Positions 40,501 to 53,300 of a stretch of DNA of 64,000 nt are shown piece by piece (within the stretch, counting starts at the first letter, position 1; each line of letters opens with the position of its first letter). The stretch comes from Phallusia mammillata. Its lineage: Eukaryota; Chordata; Ascidiacea; Phlebobranchia; Ascidiidae. The DNA is taken from contig QLIY01000347.1 of assembly GCA_003260075.1 (NCBI GenBank), forward strand, positions 62,001-126,000, read 5' to 3'. The translations under genes were made by a program, and so were the position numbers. The notes beneath the pieces are model-generated. The model ran no database searches. It was not told the DNA's origin and worked only from the letters and a program-made list of their open reading frames with translations.

Positions 40501-43500
40501 TTTGTACTTTTGGAACGAGTTTTAAAAGTAAATTTTAATTGTTTCATTTTACCTCTCATTGCTTCCATTTGCTTTCTTATGCCACTGTGTAATACAAAGT
40601 CAAGCGTAAGGTCGATATAATCTCTAGCGTTCTCTNTCCCTAATTATTACCATCGCACACATTTTAGAAACAACCCCTTAACCGTCATATACTATTCGTG
40701 ATACCATTGTCATCTTCCTTATGTTAAATGTTGTAAAAGAAATACATTTTTTACCCGAGATCATCAACTTTGCACTTTGTGCCGTTGTAATCTAATTCCA
40801 ACTTTTCAATTTTCATTCGCTTTTCTTCGTCTGAAAGCAACTTGTCCTTTTCAATGGAAGATTTTTCATCACAAATCTTTGCTAGTTTTCCAAGGAACTG
40901 ATACCTGTAAAGTCAATGTAAATTATTCCTAGTATTACTGTTTAAATGCTAATCATATCAAAATGTGAAGACTGGCATTTTAAGCGTGGCCAACAATCCA
41001 ACCTAAACTATTTTGTATCTAAGCCAATTAGGAATTTAATGCTAAAAATGACTGTATCTTGAAAAGATTTTGTACCTGGCGGGATCTACAAGTTTCAGGT
41101 CATCCATAGATAAGATACCGGAGAAGAACGACGTACGACTACCCTTCTCCTCATTGGATCCAATCGAAAGTGAATATGAGTCGTCATCACTGGATGAGTC
41201 CTTTGCATCATCCGATTTATTCTGTTAAGATACCATAGAAATTACCACCAGCAACAAGGTTAACAACTTCAAGGAGCCCATGCAACGAAAGGGTGTCAAA
41301 AACAAAAATAACCGATTTTTTTTAAAAAGCGTTAGATTGTTAAAAAGGCGTACTTCTGGAGCCTGTACAGCTTAATACACCGCTGGACAAGTGAGGGAAA
41401 GCTACAAAACTAAGGTGGAATTGGGAATATTCCTTTCGTGAGAAACAGAACATACGCAGTTTCGGCCCATTTATTCAACTTATTTGCACAGATTTTATTG
41501 AATATTCAGTACAAAAACAGCTTAATGAAGTTAATTGCAAAGTTTGTGTCATAATAAGCTACATTTCATACACACTATATTACCTCAACAAGTTTTTCCC
41601 CTTTCATGCTCGTCGCGCACGGGTGCTCCGTCATGCGCTGCTGAACAGGATTCGGTTGAGTGCACAGGATTTTTAACAGACTTTCGCTCAGTGGAAGGTC
41701 GATCAAGCGGCCATCCTAACATACAAAACAATTTCTTTAACGTATGTTGTAATGCAGTTTAAAGCCAATACCAAATACATGCACTAAATTCGGTTATGAT
41801 AATAATCAGCAATAAGCACCAAAGCGCAAAAACTTTTGAAAGAGTCAAATAAAATACATAGGAAAATATTACAATAAGCAGGGTTGCCATACCGTCCTTA
41901 TTTTGATACAGGACGTCTTGCAAAATTTAATTCCTCAGTTCTTTAACATTGTTTAAAAATAAGAGCAATTCAATTTCAGAAGTTACTGGAAACTTAAGGA
42001 AAGTAAAGTTTGAAAAATCTTTAGTCGTGTGAAATTGTCCTGTTTACCTGAAGACATTTGGCCAACAGAGCGCCAATAAATCTAAACAGCGTAACGGCGC
42101 GATCTATAGCGCCCTCTTGTGGTAGGGGTGCCGGGAAGAGACCACATGATCGTTGAACGTAGAAGCCCGCTGCTTTCACACCTTCGCCGATGTCAACCTG
42201 AAAATCATGTTAAAAAATATAAAAGGTTTGTTTTTATCGCAGGATACTTCAATAGGTACGCAAGAAACGGACTTGAATAGTGGCTATACTAAGAAAGATA
42301 CTAGGTTCTCTACAAATTGTGTTAAATCTAAAAAAGTTATTGAATCAAAAACATAAATGCCGAAACATTGCGCTAAACAGTGATAGTGCCCCCCCCCCTC
42401 TACAAATTGTGTTAAATCTAAAAAAGTTATTGAATCAAAAACATAACTGCCGAAGCATTACACTAAACAATGATAGTGATATAAATAAATAAAATTTATT
42501 ACATGGAAGTTGTGTGTACATTTTTTTTGTACATTCCCTGCATTTTTTTCGTACCCCTTGTCTACAACCATTTACACGTAAATACAATTGTTGCAACTTA
42601 AATGAAATCTCAAGTAAAATTGACAACATTTTTACGCATTTAGTGGCAAAGTTGTACCAACTATATTCGAAAAATATACTAAACCACATCGAAACTTTTG
42701 TTTTTTACAAATCCCCCCCCCCGAGGGTTGGACCCAGTCCTGTGCCTTCCTCATCGATAAATTCAACCTGTGGTAGCAAGTTAACATGTAAAACTGTTGT
42801 AAATACCTTGCCCCCCCCCCCAGGGAAGGGGACCCATAATAAATAAAATTTATTACATGGAAGTTGTGTGTACATTTTTTTGTACATTCCCTGCAGTTTT
42901 TTTCGTACCCCTTGTCTACAACCATTTACACAAGTAAGTACAAGCGTTGCAACTTGAATGAAATGTCAACTAAAATTGACAACATTTTTACGCATTTAGT
43001 GGCAAAGTTGTACCAACTATATTCGAAAAATATACTAAACCACATTGAAACTTTTGTTTTTTTTTACAAACTAGCGGACAGTCTTTATTTTAACAGATTA
43101 TCTCGTACCACACTATGCTGGCGCTCTGTACCCCCAGGAGTAAATATATTGTTGAAAACGGTCGTCGACTTTAAACATAATACACCTACATTTCTGCGAT
43201 TTCCAGCACAACGACCAATTTCGCAAACTTAAAATATAGAAAAGGGGTCGCAATACGGTTCTAGCAGCAAAATGTAGTTTCGGATACGGGTGACTGACCT
43301 CGCGTTGTTCCGGTTCAATGAACATGTCGTCAACTCCCCCCCCCCGGAGTAAATATATTGTTGAAAACGGTCGTCGACTTTAAACATAATACAGCCAACA
43401 GACCACTACAAATATTTCTGCTATTTCCAGACGGTAGCACAACGAGCAATTTCGCAAACTTAAAATACAGAAAAGGGGTCGCAATACAGTTTAAGCAGCA

Positions 43501-46500
43501 GAGCGTAGTTTCAGTTACGGGTCACTGACCTCGCGTTGTTCCGGTTCAATGAACATGTCGTCGACCAGCCAAATCGCGAGATCTTTCCTCTGAAGTTCAG
43601 CTGCGACCAACGCGTAAAATTCCCCCCCCCCCTACAACGTTATGATTAAGTTAGGAAGTTAAGGCTAAGGGATACACGAACATATGAATAAAATCTTAAA
43701 CACTAATCCAAGTAAATATGTTTTGTCACTGAAAAGTCAAAAAGGGTCTATTTTCGAAGTTTTAAAGGGTTAATAGCTGGTAGAGAAAAAAAGAAAATTA
43801 TATGTCAGAAAAAATCTGTTTATAAAAAATGTATCAATAACTACCCCCCCCCCAAATATGTTTTGTCACTGAAAAGTCAAAAAGGGTCTATTTTCGAAGT
43901 TATAAATGGTTAATAGCTGGTAGAGAAAAAAATCGAAAATTATATGTCAGAAAAAAATCTGTTTACAAAAAATTTATCAATAACTATCTCGCTACAGAAA
44001 CAAACATCGAACCATTCTAACGTATAGAACAAAGGTAATCATAGCAAATTTAGCCACGAGGATAATATAGAAAATTAAGGTTGTTTCTCATACCTCCAAA
44101 ACAGATTTCTTATGTGCGTGCACAGTGAGAACGTTCATCGCCCATTCCAGCAATTTCTTTTCATCTCTCGGCACTTTTACTCTCTCGTGTCGGAGTCTGC
44201 CAAGTTGGAGGAGGTCGTGGATGTTTCCGTCCTCTCTGCGTCCAGTTGCCGCTGCCATGGCAACCGCGCTCAAACCTGAGTTGCGGTTACCATGCGATTG
44301 TTCGAATTGGGCTTCGGCGCGATTTTGCAACCACACGATCGACCTGGATAAATGACGGCAAAGTCACATCGATTCGTTATTGCAACATGAGATTTAAGTT
44401 GAAAAAGTTTTAAGCAGTGTGAATTAAAACAAAGTGGATTTCAAAATCACATCGTTTCGTTATTGCAACTGGGGAATAAGAGTGAGAATTTTTCAAGTGG
44501 CGTGAAACAAAACGAAATAAATTTTAAAGACTGCTTGGGATATGTAAAACAGTTTTGCGCAAAATTTTGCCGTTTGACATTTTATGCCGTTTGTATACAA
44601 GTGGGACGTTTATTTTTTGGAGAAAAGAGCACTTTTGAGAGTTTGACAATCGCAAACTTTGACGAAACTGAAACACAAAACGAATTTTGGCCTTACCTTG
44701 CAGTTCCATATGCGGTACAAACAAAGAACTTGTGTCTGGCGTCAAATGGAAACAGGAAAGGACATTTGCTGACGACAGATTCGCACCAGCCCGGTAAAGA
44801 GTCGCAAGCCAAACATAAAAAGTCCTAAAAACAAACAGTGAATGTGTAAAGGAAAGCAAAGGTAAAGATTTTCTAGANAAGGAAAGCAAATGTAAAGATT
44901 TTCTAGATGTGCACTTTAAGACTAATTAAGTTTAAACCAATTTCTTAAACATGTACCAACAACGGAGATAAAATTTGGATGGCATAAGGAGCTAATACAT
45001 GTAAAGTTATACAATTAGCTAATTCAAATATAATCAAAAACAACTGAATAATAAATATAATCATAACCATACATCAAATAGATAATATAAAACACATTCC
45101 AGGTAAAAAAGTCAACTTAACGACAAACCATAACTAAACAGACAAAGTACAGAGCCATGCCAGTTACCGCAAGTTTAGTTGGAAACACACTTTAAGCTCA
45201 AGAATGCAATGACCAGTTATCAAGCATTGCACTGACGCTGATCGTCTGCCACTCTTTTTGAGTATATTTTGTACAAGCATTACACATTTACCTATTTGGC
45301 CATTTTGACCCACCTCAGTTTGTTGATGAAGTTTCGTGGTAACTTTCTTGCTGATAAAATCTTCCTGCACGAGGCAAGTCTCCTTGTTCTGCTCTTCATC
45401 CCTCGCATCCATCTCATGGAGGGTGTGGAGGACTCGGAGGAGCTGGAGGACATCATCTATTCCCTCTTCATCACTCCCTGTTCCTTTCATCAGCTCCAGG
45501 TTGCGGAGGTTGCCCGATTTGTTGGGATCGAATCCTTTAGGTGTGTTGCCGAGATTCTCATTAGATGGAATAATTGACGCATGTTGTGATGACTTGCTTT
45601 TGGATGACTTCTGAACCCCCCCCCCCCTCGGAGGAGCTGGAGGACATCATCTATTCCCTCTTCATCACTCCCTGCTCCTTTCATCAGCTCCAGATTGCGG
45701 AGGTTGCCCGATTTGTTGGGATCGAATCCTTTCGGGGTGTTGCCCAGATTCTCATTAGATGGAATAATTGAAGCATGTTGCAAAGACTTGCTTTTGGATG
45801 ACTTCTGAATACAGTAGATAGAAATTGTTTATTTGGTATAAGGCTTTTTTGAATGCAATTTTTTTAATTATTTATCATAATTGGAAATGACGATAATAAA
45901 AAATATCATGATGACCTTCAGTCTAAAAACTGCAAGGAAGACTGAAAAAAAAGTATTATACTTTAACCATGAAACCTGCTGTAAATATGTTGAGGACAAC
46001 TGATAACCGTACTTCCATTACTAGCAAGACGATGCTTTACATTGTGAAGTTTCCAAAAAAATCCAGACTCACCTTGCAAGTGTCTTCATCTGACTGCTCC
46101 TTATCCACGTAATAAACAATTCTAAACAGAAAAATTATTTCATTAATTTTTACAAACAATTTACATTTCAGAGTTTCAATTGGGCTTTGTAGTTTAGGTC
46201 CTAACCCTACGAAGTCCAAATTGGGAGTGAAAGTTAGCTTAACCAAATAAACACATTCTTAAATCCACAAAAATGCAGAAAAGTGTAAATTTGGGCCTGA
46301 ATTCGGCCCGATTTTTATAAACCTATACAAGCGTTACACATTTTCTTCGGCCGTGGCTCCCCCCCCCCCTGCTGTAAATATGTTGAGGACAACTGATAAC
46401 CGTACTTCCATTACTAACAAGAAGATGCTTTAGATTGTAAAGTTTCCAAACAAATCCAGACTCACCTTACAACTGTCTTCATCTGACTGCTCCTTATCCA

Positions 46501-47310
46501 CGTAATAAACAATTCTGAACAGAAAAATTATTTCATTAATTTTTACAAACAATTTACATTTCAGAGTTTCAATTGGGCTTTGTAGTTTAGGTCCTAACCC
46601 TACGAAGTTCAAATTGGGAGTGAAGGTTAGCTTAACCAAATAAACACATTTTTAAATCCACAAAAATGCAGAAAAGTGAAAATTTGGGCCTGAATTCGGC
46701 ACGATTTTTATAAACCTATGCAAGTGTTACATATTTTCTTCGGTCGTGACCAAGATAAAGTTTCACAAAAATCTTGGGCCACGATTTAGCCAACATGGTA
46801 AGCTTTCCTGATTTAAAGCTTGTTGTGAAACAAACACGCATTGTTTCAGTGACTTATTTCAATCAACAGTTTCGCCAGAAAACTTACTTTCAACCAGCAA
46901 CAAGTTTTTTTTTAATTCTGATTTCTGGTAACTCTTGGACTTTATGGCCCACTATTTGCAAAACACTGACCATAACCATAAAGCCCAGCCCAACTTGCAA
47001 ATCCATGACATCAATTCACTATATGATCCAGTATATATGTATTTTAAGTGTTCGTTCACATAACAAGACAGGCCAACTCACGTATACGTTGGGTCCCAGA
47101 TCTTTCTTAGCTTGGTGGGTTTCGTCGATCCGCTAACGGCGATATGGAGCTGTTGCAAACATCGGAACACGGTCGTACCGGGGAGGAATGGAACTTCTAC
47201 ATGCTCTTTGCTGCCCTCTTTCGTTCCGCGCAGGAAGAGCTTGAGCTTCTTGCCCGATGACGTCACACTGCGATGTTTTCTGTCGGTGAGTTGTTGAGAT
47301 TCGGGCGTAC
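36008..47310 (-). CDS. HECTD1: HECTD1: pre-HECT and catalytic HECT domain
   Basis: 47310-47082 ends RKIWDPTYT, then a 49-nt exon (46121-46073), then 45610-45314 ([10 protein letters not shown]) and 44824-44697 ([11 protein letters not shown]) lead into the HECT N-lobe. 44343-44094 has [13 protein letters not shown] and KSVLEV; the split exon has [10 protein letters not shown] and [15 protein letters not shown]; 42197-42049 has [14 protein letters not shown] and LLAKCLQ; 41715-41584 has IDLPLS. The C-lobe runs 38886-38736 ([13 protein letters not shown]), 37811-37667 and 36145-36008 (the latter ending GFHLN, then TAA). The catalytic cysteine of [12 protein letters not shown] is encoded at 37729-37727 and is intact, so the enzyme should be active. 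Confidence 0.94.
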
Positions 47311-50300
47311 CTGAAGTTACTCGGTTAAAGTGTGTTGGAATTAGTTGTTTTTAAGCGATTTGATGCAAAAGTACAGTAAAAGAATCGATGCTCTTACGGA
47401 AATTGACGAAGCCAATATTAAAGGAAATAGAAATTTTGAAGTTTTTTATTATCGACTGATTTTGGTTTTATTGGGAACGTGTTTTTATATTTAGACAAAT
47501 TAACAGTCAATTTGATTTAAATGTGGCAAAACTTTATACGGTTGTCAAACAGACATTTTCGCCAAAGACTCTACATTGCATGCGCGGGCCATTCTGACGT
47601 CATATGTGCATGACGCAACAATACGTTTGTTGACGCAGTTGTGTTTGCTTAAACTAATTTGTTCACATTTGTAAGGTATACATTTGTACGAAAGAAAACC
47701 AGCAAACTGGCATACGGTGTTTAACCAATGTCACACCGTAACTCTCACTTTATCAAACCAAATGAACACAGGAATAGAAAATATTGGCCAGCAACCATTA
47801 AAACAGACGGCATCATTCGTAAAATTCGCTGTTGTTATTATCCGTAAAATATGATTATTGAAAATGAATTCAGGCTAGGTGTAAAGTAAAGGAATTAAGG
47901 CTAAAATATAAAATAACTTTACCAGGCGATGGAATTTCAAGATCTACAGTCTGTTGTAAATTCAATCTTCCAGGTCTTGGATCAAACGCAGGTATAAGAG
48001 CGGGTAGATGACGTTTTATCGTATGTTCGTCATCCCAACCTTTTCCAACTGAACACGAACCACCGCTGTGATGGTTGCTGTTGTTTTTTCCCACCAGTTC
48101 AACACCCAGCAATGCAGCGGTCGAGGCTAGGTCGTTTTCCGACATTTCTTCATTTTCATCGTCTTGCATCTTAAGAGAGCATAAAGGTTTAGTGCTTGAA
48201 AACTACACCGTTCATAATTTTATCATAATATGCCTGGCCTATTGAAGACGTCATACCGAATTAAGCCGGTCTTCCAAGCATTCCCACATGAGGCAAGGCA
48301 TAGGCCAGAAATATCTACAGCTGCGGTGGGATTCGAACCCACGGCAAGATTCTTTCCGGGACTCGCGCTTAAGGGCTGATCCAAGTACATGTGTATGTGT
48401 ACCTTTTACATTTTTTCGATGGACATAAATTGAGAGGGAGGCTTAGTTTGTAAATTTACTTAATTGGGTCCCACATTAGACAACGTTTTTATTAATTATG
48501 TTGTATCTGCAAGCAGAAACGTATGAGTCCCCACACACGTAAAATTGGAAATGGTGCATTTTACAAGATAACCATGAGAAAGTACAGAGCCCAATAATGG
48601 CGATTGATTACTATCTGCTTAAATATACATTCCACATGAAGTACAAACCATCCAAATCTTCGAAAAATGGGCAGAAAAATCGCTGCAATTTTATTTCTGA
48701 CAAATACCAACTACACTGCAAAGTATTATGCAAAATGTTACAACTCATGTTACACTTATTTACGTCATTGAACTTACCAATACGTCATCAAACTCGTCAT
48801 CATCTTCGTTTTCGTCATCTAAATTGTCGTCATCAATTTGAGCAAGAATGGCAGCGCTTGGGTCGCAGTCGTTTACCAAGCAACGTAGAAAGTCTGAGAG
48901 AAAACAAACTTTGTAAATATGTAGCTTTAATTTTCCGCTAAAACCGCAACATTTTCGTCTAATATATTTTGATTTTGTGCGTGTTTGAATATCTCAAAAT
49001 TATTTTCACAAAAAAATTCTGCGCATTATGCTTTTTCTGATTACTAGTCTTAAGGCTCTGTGGCTTATTGCTGCTAGAATTTACAAATCTTTACAGTTGT
49101 ACGGTCTCAAACAGTTATAACAGCTTGTTTTATCATAAATACTCCATGTCCTAAGCAAAAATTATTTATGGTGTATAGTTTGAAAACAAGTGGTCTAGGC
49201 GCAAAAGTTTTTGAAAACCCTTTGATTACATTATCTAAAGTTTTCACAGGCAAATCTTTCATAATTAACCCTAAAAAGGCAATTGACGGCATTTTACATT
49301 CCGTAACGTGGCCAAAACTTTAAGTCCTGGTGAGATTCGACTCCCCCCCCCCCCCTACCAAGCAACGTAGAAAGTCTGAGAGAAAACAAACTTTGTAAAT
49401 ATGCAGCTTTAATTTTCCGCTAAAACCGCAAAATTTTCGTCTAATATATTTTGATTTTGTGTGCCCCCCCCCCCAACCCTACGTATATCTGGAAACATGC
49501 CTTTTTACATAATAATCAGAAATGTCACTTATAAAAATTGTATCTTACCTTCGTTATCGTTGCTAGCGTTTGCTGACAAAGCTTGAGTCAGAGCCTGTAG
49601 CACAGAGTTACTGCTGACAATCGCTGAAGATTGAAGAGATTCGCTTGTAACGGTCACTGGCATTGAAAGATTAGGTACACTCTGTGCAGTAGTGAGCGGG
49701 TTGGATGCTGTGACATATAAAGCAGGGAGAATTGAAAAACGAGTTCTAGCTCGGATTGGAAGTCCGAACTTTAGAATTTAGACTTTGAAGCATAAGAAAA
49801 CAGTGCGCTTTTACAGCTAATGTACGTTAACCCAAACTCTAAAATGATTGGGAATGCAAAAACTATTACTTCTCAAAAACGAATAAAAGTCCCTTTATTG
49901 CTTTTTAGGTCGAACCTTGAAGTTGTCTTATAAGCTATTATATGAAAAACTTTTTTTGTAAAAATGTTAACCAACGACTGGCTAAACTGGTAAATCAACG
50001 TTTAGAAATGTACACCAAAAACGCAGCAAACTAAACACAAGACTGAGAAAAAAACATCAAATTGATCGCCATTATTTAAATCTAGCCCCCCACAAAATTC
50101 TCGTAACGTTTTTCGGAGTTGTGATACTGGACGACTCCGACTTTTGGCTAATGTGTTTTCTTACCGACTCCACAACCAAGGTTTTCTAGGAAAGTCCTTT
50201 TCATTTTTCGATCTTAACTTACTGACCTGACGTATCGGTGACATCACGAGCAAGAGAATCCTCCTCACTGTTACTGAGGTTGTTGACGTTGAGAACAGCG

Positions 50301-53300
50301 GGTGCTCGTGTCATGTTGTGTGTGAAACTCTCCATCATCTGAGAAGCTTCCTGAGCTGAGGAAAGGTTGGGGACACTCACACTGGCTGTCACCTGTCAAT
50401 CAAAATCAGAATTTGATGTGCAAAAAATCTTGTGTTTAAGAAGAGGCCATACGAGGTATTTATGGAGGGGTATATAGTAGTATGTAGAGTTTTTTTGTGG
50501 CTAGGGGGGACAAATTGGGCTTGGTCCGTCACACTATAAATTTATACAGACAAGCCGGTTAATCGCATAACATAACCAAGTTTCCCAGGTTTTTTTATGC
50601 AAATAACTGCATTAATGCGATTAACAGGACAATTATCTCAACTAGCTAAGGTTGGGATTTAGAATCCTTGTGCATTTGACCCGATTATGCGATGGAGCGA
50701 AGTCATCTGTATCGTTCTTAGTGTGAAAAGTTATGCTTAAAATGGTCTTTCCTGTTAGTAACACAAGGAAATCCGTTTAAGCGGAATTGAAGTTAATCCC
50801 ACAAAGATCTTTAACAAATTTAAATTGCAATTAACCAGATTAGTTTATGCCATTGAAATGTGGATTTATATTATAATGTAGCTCTTACCGGTTCGCCAGT
50901 GGTAAGCAGAAGATGATTTCCCTCATTACTGCTGCTTGATCGATGTGACGATGATGAACCACTAGAGGGACGGAGGGAGAATTTCTGGAAACAGCGTTTG
51001 ATCAGTTAGGGAGCTATAAGCGCAACACCTAGCATCTAAAAACTGCAAATTATGTGTAGTATATTATGTAATCACGGGTCACCAATAATCAGTTATAGCA
51101 AGGGTGGGCAACCTGCGGCCCGCGGGCCAAATGCGGCCCTTGATTAAAGGTTGTGCGGCCCGCAAAGACGCTTGGATTTCAAATGTACTGACAAACGAGT
51201 CCAATTATATCATATTTTTGAGCTGATTAATGCTCCCGATGCTAGAATCAAATGCGAATTTTACTTGTAGTTAAGCATATTTGGTAAGCAACAAAGTAAA
51301 ATCACTTTGTGTTATACACAAATGTGACCCGCGATCTAATTTTGGCTTTTGTATTTGGCCCCACGGTAACAAAGGTTGCCCACCCCTGAGTTATAGCATT
51401 TAACCTAAAAAAAATTTGCCGACCACTGTCTTACATAACCTACGCAGCAGGCATCTTCAGTACCTTATTCAATTAGGATTGCAAAAAACATACATGTTAG
51501 AAATTCACCTTTTCCATATCACCGTGTACAGACTCCAATGAAACGCTCTTCTGTCCCGGTGAAGATGAAGTGATGGACTCTTCCTCCTTGGATTGCAAAG
51601 AAGCGGATGTTGTGGTGGTGGCGAGACTGCTCATGGATTCCTCTCCTCTCTGCACGAGCATCTGGAGGACGTCCAACTCCGAGAGCGAGTCGGAAGGAAG
51701 AGATTCAGATGAGGAGTTTGTTGATGCCACACTCGATACAACAGATTTCCTAAAATTTTAATAAAAATATTTTTAACGTTGTTATTACAAAAACTAGGAT
51801 AGCCTTAATACACTGCTAGTGACGTAAGAGACCTAGGAAAGTTACAAAACTAGCGTTGAATAGGGAATGTTCGTGGCGTCACAATGTACCGAGCGTGCTC
51901 GGCCGAGCATTAACGTGAGATGCTAAGTGATCGACCAAACAGAAAATTTGCAGTTTTGGCCCAGCCGTAACAAAAACCATATTCCACGTATAGTATAATA
52001 GTGCCTGGTTCAGTAGTTTTCGAGTATTTTCTGTCATGATCGAGATAATGTTTTACTAAAACCTAGTGGCTCATTTTATTTGGCAACATGGTAAGTTATT
52101 TGAAGCTTGTTGCGAAACATTCACGCAGAGTTTTAAGGACTTTTTTAGACATAAAGTTGGAAAGTTGCTTTTGAACACAATCAACCAGTTCTTTTTAATT
52201 TTTGGCAACTCGTGCGCTGTAACTTTCGCATTGGTGCATGGCTCAAGCGCAAACATCTTTATGGCCCAACGCCAACGGTTAAAAACACTGGGATAAGAGC
52301 ATGAAAACTAGAGCGCAAATCGTATACATTTTGAAACAACGTGTTTGGTTAATAAGTAACGGGAAGATTTTTGCGAGTTTACAGAATATAAAACAGAATT
52401 TTTTTTTGATGTTTAAGTTACGCTGCGAGAAATATGTAAGGAATGAAATACTTGCTGCTTTCTGTCTCACTTTAAGGCATTTGGAATCGCTGCAACCAGC
52501 CGCGTCGTCTTAACATTACATACATTTTAAAACAAGTGCAACATACCATGTGGATTTGACGTTTTGTTGAGATTCCGGTGGTTTTTCAGGATTATCAGTT
52601 TCTTTTGCGAATTTCGGTGAACTTATTGGTCGTCTCATGTTGGGTACGACCACTGGCTCCTGTCGAATAAATAAATGTTTAAAAAACGACAGAATATGTA
52701 CCATAAGCTGACTTAGGATTTTGGACACACTCTTGTACTAATCGTTACCAGATGGCCGCTTAAAGCAAGTAGTGTTGCGGTTAGGAAATAGTCCGACACG
52801 TTATATAGACCAAGGGTCGGCAACCTTTTTTGCACTGCGGCCCGTCCCCCCCCCCTTGGAATCGCTGCAACCAGCCGCGTCGTCTTAACATTACATACAT
52901 TTTGAAAGCTTAGTGTTACGTACCATGTGGATTTGACGTTTTGTTGAGATTCTGGTGGTTTTTCAGGATTATCAGTTTCTTTTGCAAATTTTGGTGAACT
53001 TATCGGTCGTCTCATGTTGGGAACGACCACTGGCTCCTGTCGACGAAAAAAAATGTTCAAAAAAAAATTCTGCAGAATATATACCGTAAGTTGACTAAGG
53101 TTTTTCACACACTTTTGTCGCCCCATTTGTACATCGTTGCCAGATGGTCGCATAAAGCAAGTAGTGTTGCGGTTAGGAAATAGCCCGACCCGTTATATAG
53201 ACTAACATAAGTAACACAGTGTAGATGACACTGTGAAAGAACCTTATTGGCTGTCATGAATTTACCGTTAGGTTAGGTCTCTCAGTTTATGGCGGAATGA

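Noticed and set aside
46073-46514. Mutually exclusive alternative exons in HECTD1
   Set aside because: The introns around the 49-nt exon are duplicated too and are joined by a C run, as at many other places in the gene.
48309-48372. Functional tRNA gene on the - strand
   Set aside because: Only the T-arm and B box are good; acceptor, D-arm and anticodon arm cannot be folded into a cloverleaf.
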